From Phycisphaerales bacterium UBA1845 (GTDB lineage: Bacteria; Planctomycetota; Phycisphaerae; UBA1845): DNA of 16,876 nucleotides. The position numbers were made by a program, and so were the translations under genes. Location: positions 1 through 16,876 of the forward strand of contig DDIR01000112.1 in assembly GCA_002338715.1 (NCBI GenBank). Reading direction: 5' to 3'. Under the pieces are notes generated by a model. That model did not search any database, was not told the DNA's origin, and saw nothing but the letters and a program-made list of their open reading frames with translations. Shown here piece by piece: positions 1 through 6,359 of the stretch (position 1 is the first letter of the stretch; each line of letters opens with the position of its first letter).

Positions 1-61
1 GGGTGGGCCGTGCCCACCATGTCGTTATTGTTCGAACGGCGGTGGGCACGGCCCACCCTAC
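1..61. repeat. REPIN-like inverted pair of GTAG-headed REP elements
   Basis: Positions 1-18 and 41-58 are perfect reverse complements of 18 bp separated by 22 bp. Each half is itself a small hairpin with 7-bp arms GGTGGGC/GCCCACC around a 3-base loop. The right unit is followed outward by CTAC (58-61), that is a GTAG head read on the minus strand. The left unit begins with the final G of the expected head, so its GTA should lie just outside the window. GTAG head plus palindrome, doubled in inverted orientation, is the architecture described for REPs and REPINs mobilised by RAYT (Y1-type) transposases. The pair lies 16 bp downstream of the uracil-DNA glycosylase stop and could also terminate or stabilise that transcript. 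Confidence 0.75.
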
Positions 62-77
62 CCGCGCGGCGATTGGT

Positions 78-848
78 CTAACGTTGCGGCAGGGGCAAGC
101 CCATCAGCTTCATCACCATCTGCAGATCGTCCCACGTTTTCTTCTTCTCGTGCGGACTTCGCAACAGGTAAGCCGGGTGATACGTCGGCATCAATGAAAT
201 GCTCGACACCTCGCCCGACAGATTCGTGTAATGATAATCGTGAAACTGTCCGCGAAGCCGACCGATCGACGTCTGCGTATCGAGCAGCAACTTCGATGCC
301 GGCGAACCCAACGCCACGATCACTTCCGGCTCGACAATCCTCACCTGCTCGTGCAGATACGGCGTGCACGCGATCACTTCGTCAGCCGCAGGGTCGCGAT
401 TGTTTGGCGGCCGACATTTAACGATGTTGCAGATGTAAACCTCTTCGCGCGTTAGCCCCATCGCCGCGATCATTTTGTTCAGCAGTTGCCCGGCCCGGCC
501 GACAAACGGAACGCCCTGCTTATCCTCATCGAAACCCGGCCCCTCACCGATGAACATCAGCCGCGCATTGGCATCGCCATCGCCAAACACGGTATTGGTT
601 CGCCCTTCGCAAAGGCGACACTTCTTGCAGCCCTTCACGTGTTCGCGATCAAGCACATCCAACTGCATGCGCTTCGACTCAACCGACACCGCGCCGATCG
701 ACGCACCCTTCGACGAACCGCCCGCAACTGTCGCCCCACCGCCAGCCGGCATGCGCAGCACCGATGGCGTCGGCACGCTCGTCATGCCGAACAAGCGATC
801 GGCTTGCAACAATCGCTTAACGTGTTGGGGTTTCGAAGTGCTTTGCAT
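78..848 (-). CDS. Type 4 (Fe-S) uracil-DNA glycosylase
   Basis: Family 4 uracil-DNA glycosylase, which removes uracil from DNA to start base excision repair. Numbered from the ATG at 848 (256 aa), the [4Fe-4S] cysteines fit C74-x2-C77 ... C145-x15-C161. The active-site motif GEGPGFDED lies near 101-109, followed by PFVGRAGQLL. The leucine-intercalation motif with the catalytic-region histidine, HPAYLLR, starts at H214, and NIVKCRPPNNR precedes C161. The N-terminal extension of about 70 residues, with a Gly/Ala/Ser-rich linker, is longer than the core of the family and its role is unknown. A TTG start at 866 would add six residues. Neither start has a strong Shine-Dalgarno sequence; I prefer the ATG. 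The gene is divergent from the alpha/beta hydrolase and is followed by the REPIN-like pair. The enzyme family is very well supported, the exact start is not. Confidence 0.95.
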   Translation of the reverse strand: MQSTSKPQHVKRLLQADRLFGMTSVPTPSVLRMPAGGGATVAGGSSKGASIGAVSVESKRMQLDVLDREHVKGCKKCRLCEGRTNTVFGDGDANARLMFIGEGPGFDEDKQGVPFVGRAGQLLNKMIAAMGLTREEVYICNIVKCRPPNNRDPAADEVIACTPYLHEQVRIVEPEVIVALGSPASKLLLDTQTSIGRLRGQFHDYHYTNLSGEVSSISLMPTYHPAYLLRSPHEKKKTWDDLQMVMKLMGLPLPQR

Positions 849-898
849 ACTCGTAAACGGTTTCAAAAATCGGCGACCCTACAAATTCTCGGCGTGAT

Positions 899-927
899 TT
901 AACACTCACGCGGAATTGGATTAATAT
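899..927 (+). promoter_or_regulatory. Possible sigma70-type promoter of the alpha/beta hydrolase
   Basis: TTAACA at 899-904 and TAATAT at 922-927 are separated by 17 bp. Transcription would start at about the ATG at 934, which would make the message nearly leaderless; indeed no Shine-Dalgarno sequence is visible before that ATG. The match is moderate and was found by eye, so this is a candidate only. Confidence 0.3.
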
Positions 928-933
928 ACCGCG

Positions 934-1782
934 ATGCCTTCATTTGAGGAAACACACATCACGCTCGACGACGGTTACGAAGCCTACGCACGCTATTGGC
1001 CACGCCCCGGCTGCTCTGAAGCCGTGCTCCACCTGCATGGCATTCAATCGCACGCCGGGTGGTATGAACTGACGGCTGCCGCCTTCCACGATGCCGGGTA
1101 CGCCGTATTGCAGCCGGATCGTCGCGGGTCGGGCAAAAACTCACAGGCCCGCGGCCATGCCGATTCTTCACCGCAACTCATCGAGGACGGCCTGCGTTAC
1201 GCAAAATACCTCGCCGAAATTTCCGGAACGGACCGCATTCATCTGGTTGGCGTGAGTTGGGGAGGCAAATTGTCAGCCGCGATGCACGTGACCGATCCGA
1301 AGCGTTTCGCGAGCCTGTCGCTGATCGCCCCGGGGATTTATCCGATCATCTCGGTATCAAACGCGGAGAAGTTCCGCATCGGCTTCTCGATGATTTCCGA
1401 ACCGACGCGCTCGTACGACATCCCGCTGAACGATCCGGAGCTTTTCACCGATCAGCCAAAGTACATCGAGTACCTGAAAAACGACCCGATCCAACTGCAC
1501 CAGGCGACGGCTGGCTTTTATCTGGCGTCGAGACGAATGGACAAGGTCGTCGCAAAGATCACCAAAGCCCCGCCCGTCCCGCTCCATATGTTCCTAGCCG
1601 GCGACGAGCGCATCATCGACAACGAACGCTCAAGAGAACTCGTAAGATCGCTGAACTGGCCCAACACCAGAATCAGCACCTACGAAAAATCCCGCCACAC
1701 CCTGGAATTCGGCCCGCAGCGGGATGAGTTTTTGAAGGATTTGATTGCGTGGCTGGGCGATCCAAAAATGGACGCGATATAG
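934..1782 (+). CDS. Alpha/beta hydrolase, S33 / monoacylglycerol-lipase-like
   Basis: A 282-aa cytoplasmic serine hydrolase with no signal peptide or membrane segment. The oxyanion loop region is HLHGIQSHAGW (33-43), and the nucleophile elbow is GVSWGG with Ser108. The catalytic His is His255 in SRHTLEF. The acid falls in LAGDERIIDN (221-230). Relatives generally have Asp in a G-x-D-R or G-x-x-D context here, so the acid may be Glu225 or Asp224 rather than a canonical Asp. Substrate cannot be told from sequence; related enzymes are lysophospholipases, monoacylglycerol lipases or proline-type peptidases. It is the only plus-strand gene in the window, divergent from the uracil-DNA glycosylase and convergent with the PIN-like gene. 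Confidence 0.9.
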   Translation: MPSFEETHITLDDGYEAYARYWPRPGCSEAVLHLHGIQSHAGWYELTAAAFHDAGYAVLQPDRRGSGKNSQARGHADSSPQLIEDGLRYAKYLAEISGTDRIHLVGVSWGGKLSAAMHVTDPKRFASLSLIAPGIYPIISVSNAEKFRIGFSMISEPTRSYDIPLNDPELFTDQPKYIEYLKNDPIQLHQATAGFYLASRRMDKVVAKITKAPPVPLHMFLAGDERIIDNERSRELVRSLNWPNTRISTYEKSRHTLEFGPQRDEFLKDLIAWLGDPKMDAI

Positions 1783-1874
1783 AAACACCAGCTAAATCTA
1801 AAGCAACGAGAATTGACACATGGATTCCGAACACGAAGATGCGCTACTTTTCTCGCAGCATAAACGAATATGAG

Positions 1875-1892
1875 CGGCAACAACTTTTGCCG
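1875..1892 (+). terminator. Possible terminator hairpin after the alpha/beta hydrolase
   Basis: A perfect 6-bp inverted repeat, CGGCAA (1875-1880) and TTGCCG (1887-1892), with a 6-base loop is followed by ATTCTTTA. It lies in the convergent 173-bp gap between the hydrolase stop (1782) and the end of the PIN-like gene (1956). The U-rich tail is poor, so this is weak evidence for an intrinsic terminator. I saw nothing else in this gap. Confidence 0.3.
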
Positions 1893-1955
1893 ATTCTTTA
1901 GGATCTTCGACCGGCGGTTGCCCATCAGAAGTTAGCTAGGCTGGCGGAGCTTGTT

Positions 1956-2774
1956 TCAACTACTTGCTCCAAAAAGCGGACGGAGTATTGCGTCGAGTTG
2001 CTGTACTACTTTGTCCTTCGAGCGATTTTCGGTGCAATACGTGCCGGCAACCACGACTTCCAAGTCCATGTAGTCATTTTGGACTTGACCTTCACGCCGC
2101 GATTCGGCACCGCCCGTCGCAAGCCAACGCAATGTCACCGCATAATGAGCCAAAACATTTCGTCGACAAACCGAATCCGACTTGCTTAATTTCTTTGCAG
2201 TTTCGTCTCCGAATCCATTTGCAATTAGCGTACGTGTACAGATGTCCACCAATGCCTTGTCGTTGAGGATCATTGTTATAGTATCATCATTACCCTTGCG
2301 CAAGTCCTTCTTTATTTTGTCCGGTAGTAGTTTTTTCCAAACATCAAGTGTATCGAGCGTACTTGCATGTACAGCAACTGCACTTCTTAATCGGTATTGC
2401 ACATCAGACTTGGCCTCACTTATGTTGTTCTTGATTGAATCCAGCGCGGCATCTTCGTCATTTTCCAGTTCCTTCAGGAATTTTCGAAAACTAAGCGTTA
2501 GTGCCTCATCGTACAGATCCTCACATCCGACTCCATCCTTTTCCTCTTGCCGCATTTTTTCGGCCACACTGTCGAATACTATGACTGACTTGGATATTGC
2601 CTTCAAGTGATCTAATGACTTCTTGAATGTTTCTCTCCATTCCAAACTCTTGACAATTTCCCCAAGTAGTATGTCGGGCAAAACTACACTCCCTCCGCTT
2701 GCGGAAGCTTCACTCGCCGCCTTGTTGATCAAATCCTCGTCCCTCAAACAGTTGCTATCCAGACAGATTCTCAT
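1956..2774 (-). CDS. PIN-like domain protein, candidate ribonuclease
   Basis: A 272-aa protein I do not recognise by name. The ends look like a PIN nuclease fold. It starts MRICLDSN, giving an acidic residue at the tip of the first strand (Asp6). VVLPDILLGEIVKS follows with Glu39, and near the C-terminus QNDYMDLEVVVAGTYCTENRSKD (232-254) offers Asp234, Asp237 and Asp254. Between them lies a long, charged, helical insertion of about 170 residues, larger than in VapC-type toxins. I chose the ATG at 2774 because GAGG stands 7 bases upstream; an upstream TTG at 2819 has no such support. The gene is clearly AT-richer than its neighbours. It follows a small unknown gene by 52 bp. Nuclease activity and a toxin or defence role are inferences. 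Confidence 0.6.
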   Translation of the reverse strand: MRICLDSNCLRDEDLINKAASEASASGGSVVLPDILLGEIVKSLEWRETFKKSLDHLKAISKSVIVFDSVAEKMRQEEKDGVGCEDLYDEALTLSFRKFLKELENDEDAALDSIKNNISEAKSDVQYRLRSAVAVHASTLDTLDVWKKLLPDKIKKDLRKGNDDTITMILNDKALVDICTRTLIANGFGDETAKKLSKSDSVCRRNVLAHYAVTLRWLATGGAESRREGQVQNDYMDLEVVVAGTYCTENRSKDKVVQQLDAILRPLFGASS

Positions 2775-2826
2775 GGGTCGACCTCGACAATTTGCAAAAC
2801 GGGATTTGTAATTGCACAAGCAAGTA

Positions 2827-3339
2827 TCATATAAAGGTGCGGTTTACCTCGGCGCACCTTTCATTCAGTCTCGCAAGAAGCGTGCCAATGCGTACCCTGC
2901 GGGTATCAGTTGAATATACTTGAATTGTACTCGCGTGACGACGCCATCTCCAACACAACTTCGGGATAAAATGTCTCAAGATGCTGATGCCTAGCCCATC
3001 GCTACCTGCCAGCAATTCCAGCTTCTCGCAATATTCAAGGCAGGCTTCATCGTCGAGAATCCATTGATACGAATTCTCACCGGGGCCTTCCGACTTGATG
3101 CAGCCTTTGGTCTTGCCTTCACCAACGCAGTAGAGCGTCAAACTCAGTGGGCCATAGACATCCACAAAATCAAGTTCGGTAATCGATAACGCGGGCACCT
3201 CCCCACCGATGGTGGCGCGCATCATTGTCGCAAGTTTCGCAAATGAATCGGAATAACCGAGGATCAGGATCGTCGTATCACCCTTGAAATCGTCAAGGAC
3301 GCCAATCGAAAGCCGAGTTTCATTGAGCGAATTTGACAT
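2827..3339 (-). CDS. Hypothetical protein upstream of the PIN-like gene
   Basis: A 170-aa predicted cytoplasmic protein with no signal peptide or membrane segment. The pattern is strand (TTILILGY), helix (DSFAKLATMMRATIGG), strands (ALSITELDFVDVYGPLSLTLYCV), then an acidic QWILDDEACLEYCEKLELL helix. This layout faintly recalls small immunity-type proteins seen near toxins, but I cannot assign a family. The C-terminus is basic (WRWRR, RRVRIG, LNER). The ATG at 3339 is chosen over a TTG at 3396 because the extra codons would run through a REP-like element and overlap the preceding gene. No clear Shine-Dalgarno sequence is visible. It sits 52 bp before the PIN-like gene on the same strand, so co-transcription is plausible. 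The last codons overlap a 9-bp inverted repeat at 2833-2861. Confidence 0.6.
   Translation of the reverse strand: MSNSLNETRLSIGVLDDFKGDTTILILGYSDSFAKLATMMRATIGGEVPALSITELDFVDVYGPLSLTLYCVGEGKTKGCIKSEGPGENSYQWILDDEACLEYCEKLELLAGSDGLGISILRHFIPKLCWRWRRHASTIQVYSTDTRRVRIGTLLARLNERCAEVNRTFI
2833..2861. repeat. Inverted repeat over the end of the small hypothetical gene
   Basis: AAAGGTGCG (2833-2841) and CGCACCTTT (2853-2861) are perfect 9-bp arms around an 11-base loop. The repeat lies inside the last codons of the 2827-3339 gene, in front of the PIN-like gene. No T tract follows on either strand. The left half, GGTGCGGTTTACC, is close to one half of the REP element at 4567-4588, so this may be a decayed, headless copy captured into coding sequence. 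Confidence 0.4.
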
Positions 3340-3358
3340 GATACATCGGCTGAATTCT

Positions 3359-3380
3359 GTAGGCTGCGGCAAGCCGCACG
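3359..3380 (+). repeat. GTAG-headed REP-like singlet
   Basis: The head GTAG at 3359-3362 is followed by a perfect palindrome with arms TGCGGC (3365-3370) and GCCGCA (3373-3378) and an AA loop. It lies in the 50-bp gap between the stop of the secreted unknown protein (3390) and the ATG of the small hypothetical gene (3339). The head-plus-hairpin plan matches the other REP-like elements of this window, but the stem sequence differs. Confidence 0.6.
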
Positions 3381-3389
3381 CTTCGCGCG

Positions 3390-4484
3390 TTAACAACCAA
3401 TACTGTACCGGGTCACTTTTCCATCAACATCTATCGAAACAATCCTATGCCCTCCAGGCGTGAACTGCGGCGAACCATCCTGATCATATCCGGTGATTCG
3501 CCATACAATAACTGACCAGCCTTCGCCGTCACGCCGAGCCTCGTACTTGGCACCAAGATCCCACTTTTCATTCGCCGCAACTGCCTCCTTTGCAATGTTG
3601 ATCGCGGCAGCCTCATCGAGCGGCACTGCAGGATCGGCATTCAGTAACTCGTCGCGGTCAAGGATGCTTGTGATTTTCGTTGCGACAAAATACCCGTCTA
3701 TCCAATCCCCCGAAACAACAAACCGCCTGTTTTTCGGGTCGACAGACATTGCCTTCAAATGAAGCATTTCGTTCAGAATTGCGCAATTGAAATACCCAGC
3801 AAGCATCGTATGAAAGCCGTGTTGAGAATCCGCCCTTGTTCCACCCAGCGATTCTTTCGTATTCGACGTGAAGCGACACATCGATTGACCGAGAGGTTCG
3901 CTCGAATTGTTCCAAATGCGAACCGTCGAAGCCGTAAACGTCTGAGGCTGATCTGGAATCTTTGCTTTTTGAACGATCGATCTGGCTTCTTCCACTGAGG
4001 TCAAAGGCGAAAGGGCCAACGCATCTTCGGTGTAGCGCCAAGACCTGGGAAACTCGATGCCGCCATTCGTCACGGGAAAAATCGAGTACCTCGGATATGC
4101 GGCCAAAGTGAATTGATCAGCCGAATTCTGTTGAAGGAATGCAAGATGTTGGCCCGGACCGACCTCTTCGCCGTACAGAGCCCGCGCGAATGTCAGTTTC
4201 AGCGACTCTCCTTCTGGAATCTTGGCATACGGACATTGCGCGATCCGCTCGGTCCAACTGAATGTGGCCGAAACATCTCGAACCATTCCACCTGTGCGAC
4301 AGTCTCCAGCGTTTCCTTTGCGAGGTTCGGATTCTTCAACTGCGGTAACCTCGATGATTGCTACGACATCACTAAATGCAATCAGGTCATGTAGCGACCA
4401 AAATCGCTGGCTTGCGAGCAACATGGAGTTGGTCAATGTGATCGTTAAGAACACAATGAGTGCAATTCTTGTTCTGCTCTTCAT
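3390..4484 (-). CDS. Secreted protein of unknown function
   Basis: A 364-aa protein with a clear N-terminal signal peptide: MKSRTR, then a hydrophobic run IALIVFLTITLTNSMLLAS, probably cut after about residue 25. The ATG at 4484 is preceded by GGAG with good spacing. A longer frame from a GTG at 4685 would overlap nhaC and cross a REP element, so I reject it. The N-terminal half (DLIAFSDVVAIIEV, GQHLAFLQ, YPRYSIFPVTNGGIEF) looks beta-rich. The last 75 residues (AAINIAKEAV ... GWSVIVWRITG ... PGGHRIVSIDVDGKVTRYSIGC) recall PepSY-like or NTF2-like small domains, in which a helix is followed by strands and a DGKV turn. I cannot name a family. Likely exported; function unknown. Confidence 0.75.
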   Translation of the reverse strand: MKSRTRIALIVFLTITLTNSMLLASQRFWSLHDLIAFSDVVAIIEVTAVEESEPRKGNAGDCRTGGMVRDVSATFSWTERIAQCPYAKIPEGESLKLTFARALYGEEVGPGQHLAFLQQNSADQFTLAAYPRYSIFPVTNGGIEFPRSWRYTEDALALSPLTSVEEARSIVQKAKIPDQPQTFTASTVRIWNNSSEPLGQSMCRFTSNTKESLGGTRADSQHGFHTMLAGYFNCAILNEMLHLKAMSVDPKNRRFVVSGDWIDGYFVATKITSILDRDELLNADPAVPLDEAAAINIAKEAVAANEKWDLGAKYEARRDGEGWSVIVWRITGYDQDGSPQFTPGGHRIVSIDVDGKVTRYSIGC

Positions 4485-4566
4485 GATTTTCTCCAACCGA
4501 TCATTCGTCATTCCAATGGCAGAGCCCATTGAATTCGAGCGTGTTTGGCATACTCGGCCCGAAACA

Positions 4567-4588
4567 GGTGCGGTGAACCGCACCCTAC
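4567..4588 (-). repeat. GTAG-headed REP-like singlet overlapping the nhaC stop codon
   Basis: A near-uninterrupted hairpin with 8-bp arms GGTGCGGT (4567-4574) and ACCGCACC (4577-4584) and a 2-base loop. On the minus strand it is preceded by GTAG (4588-4585), the head expected of a RAYT-type REP. The TAG of that head is the stop codon of nhaC. The hairpin therefore forms immediately after the nhaC reading frame and may act as terminator or 3'-end stabiliser. It lies in the 100-bp gap before the secreted unknown protein. Confidence 0.65.
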
Positions 4589-6336
4589 CGATGATTTGTC
4601 TTTCGACCCAGCATGGCGACCAGCACCACCAATATGATTGTGCCGAAAACCAGTCCCAGCCAGGGCGACAGTTGCAGCCTTGCACACAGGAGATCGCCGG
4701 TGGCCATCGATACTGCTGCTGTTACCAGGGCGTAGGGCAATTGCGTCCAGACGTGGACCTGGTGGTCGCAACCGCTTGCGGCTGACGACAGGACCGTGGT
4801 GTCGCTGATCGGTGAGCAATGGTCGCCGAAGATCGCGCCGGCCAGCACGCTTCCCACGCTGCCGTAAAACAGCGGCAGTGCGGTGTCGGCTGGCAGGTCC
4901 GCACCCATGTCGGCTGCTACCCGCACAACCACCGGGCAGAGAATTCCCATCGTCCCCCACGATGTCCCCGTCGCGAACGACACGCCAGCCGCACAAGCAA
5001 ACACGACCACCGGCAAATTCTGCATCGCGAAATTCTTCGCTACCAGCCAAGCGCTGACCACCTCGCCGACCTTCAAATCCTGCGACGATTGCGACAGCGA
5101 CCACGCCAGCACCAACACCACGATCGCCGGGAACATCCGCGTCATCCCCTCGACCATTCCCTCGACCGCATCATGCAACTTCGATCGGCGCGAACCGACG
5201 GCCAGCAGCATCGCCGCGATCAGACAGGCCATCGCCCCAAAGAGAATCGCGTTGTACGAATCGGCGTCATCGAACATCGACTTCCACGCCAGCGGCACAC
5301 CGTTGGCATGGGCTTTGGCATAACCGGGATACAGCAGCGCAACGCCCGTCACAGCCACCAACGTCAACACCGGAATCGCCGCGAGCAACCAGTCGAATCG
5401 CCCGACGGGATGTTCGGATGCATGCGTTTCTTCGACGCCGCGACCATCAGCCGCCAGTTGTTCGTGTCGGCGCATCGCACCGAAGTCACGTCCCGTCCAA
5501 CCGATGATGAACACCATCACCAGCGCGAGAATCGCATAGAACCGATACGGAATGCTGTTGATGAACGTGCCCCACGCATCGACCGACGAAAGAAATGCTG
5601 GCGTGCCCGAACTGGCGACATCTTGAAGAGCGCCGTCGATGTATCCGATCTCGGCACCGACCCACGTCCCGACGAGTGCGATCGAAGCCACGGGGGCGGC
5701 GGTCGAATCGACGATGTATGCAAGCTTTGCCCGCGAAATCTTCAACCGGTCGAACAGCGGCTGCATCGTTGGCCCGACGATCATGGTGTTGGCATAGTCG
5801 TCGAAGAACACGACGAGACCGGCGAGCCAGACGGTGCATTGCCCTTGCCGCTTTGTCGACGCCCGCCGCGCGACCATCTCCACCATCGCCCGCGTCCCGC
5901 CCGACGCATTCACCACGCCGACCATCCCGCCAATCATCAATGTAAAGAGCACGACCTTGGCGTGATCGGCGTCGGCCACCGCACCCACGACAAAGACGGC
6001 CATCGCGTCAGCGGAACCATCGATGACGGTCGAAAACACACCGCCCGAATGGTCCGGCGCGATTCGACAAAGCATCATCGAAGCGACCAACGTACCGATG
6101 AACAGCGATGGAATCACCTGCCGCGTCGCAATCGCCAGCACAATCGCCGACAGCGCCGGTAGCAGCACCCAACCGCCATATTGCATCGGTGACGCAGCCG
6201 CAGGCGTCACCGCTTGCGCGGGATCACCCTGCGCGAAAACGGTCGGCGCAACGAGCAATACGATCAACGCGCCCGTCAGCAAACAGGCCCACGTCAACGG
6301 TCGAGACCGATCTTGTGATCGAACGAGACTTGGCAA
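4585..6336 (-). CDS. NhaC-family Na+/H+ antiporter
   Basis: A 583-aa polytopic inner-membrane protein of the NhaC / Na+/H+ antiporter family, expected to exchange external protons for cytoplasmic sodium. Hallmarks are FFDDYANT (177-184), DSTAAPVASIALVGTW (210-225), SFATGTSWGTMG (453-464) and GDHCSPISDTTVLSS (504-518), with about a dozen hydrophobic segments. A basic N-terminus and a first hydrophobic stretch (15-35) ending in FAQG resemble a signal peptide or extra helix before the usual family start. The start is a TTG at 6336, supported by GGGAG 7 bases upstream. It begins 23 bp after purQ and is probably co-transcribed with it. Its stop codon is part of a REP-like element. The actual substrate could differ, since some NhaC relatives carry amino acids or organic acids. 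Confidence 0.9.
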   Translation of the reverse strand: MPSLVRSQDRSRPLTWACLLTGALIVLLVAPTVFAQGDPAQAVTPAAASPMQYGGWVLLPALSAIVLAIATRQVIPSLFIGTLVASMMLCRIAPDHSGGVFSTVIDGSADAMAVFVVGAVADADHAKVVLFTLMIGGMVGVVNASGGTRAMVEMVARRASTKRQGQCTVWLAGLVVFFDDYANTMIVGPTMQPLFDRLKISRAKLAYIVDSTAAPVASIALVGTWVGAEIGYIDGALQDVASSGTPAFLSSVDAWGTFINSIPYRFYAILALVMVFIIGWTGRDFGAMRRHEQLAADGRGVEETHASEHPVGRFDWLLAAIPVLTLVAVTGVALLYPGYAKAHANGVPLAWKSMFDDADSYNAILFGAMACLIAAMLLAVGSRRSKLHDAVEGMVEGMTRMFPAIVVLVLAWSLSQSSQDLKVGEVVSAWLVAKNFAMQNLPVVVFACAAGVSFATGTSWGTMGILCPVVVRVAADMGADLPADTALPLFYGSVGSVLAGAIFGDHCSPISDTTVLSSAASGCDHQVHVWTQLPYALVTAAVSMATGDLLCARLQLSPWLGLVFGTIILVVLVAMLGRKTNHR

Positions 6337-6348
6337 TGTCAGGCTCCC
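6337..6348 (-). promoter_or_regulatory. Ribosome binding site fixing the TTG start of nhaC
   Basis: Read on the minus strand, GGGAG (6348-6344) lies 7 bases before a TTG codon at 6336. No ATG in the frame nearby has comparable spacing, so this site decides the start. Confidence 0.6.
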
Positions 6349-6359
6349 GATGGTAGGGG

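Noticed and set aside
1820..1873. 17-codon open frame on the plus strand in the convergent gap
   Set aside because: Too short, no clear ribosome binding site, no conservation evidence available.
2775..2819. TTG start for the PIN-like gene
   Set aside because: The ATG at 2774 has GAGG at 7 bases and begins directly with the first conserved strand.
4485..4685. Upstream extension of the secreted-protein gene to a GTG at 4685
   Set aside because: It overlaps nhaC, crosses a REP element and buries a good signal peptide; GGAG before the ATG at 4484 fits better.
4819..6162. Long plus-strand open frame opposite nhaC
   Set aside because: Low-complexity Arg/His/Gln composition and antisense to a well-conserved membrane protein.
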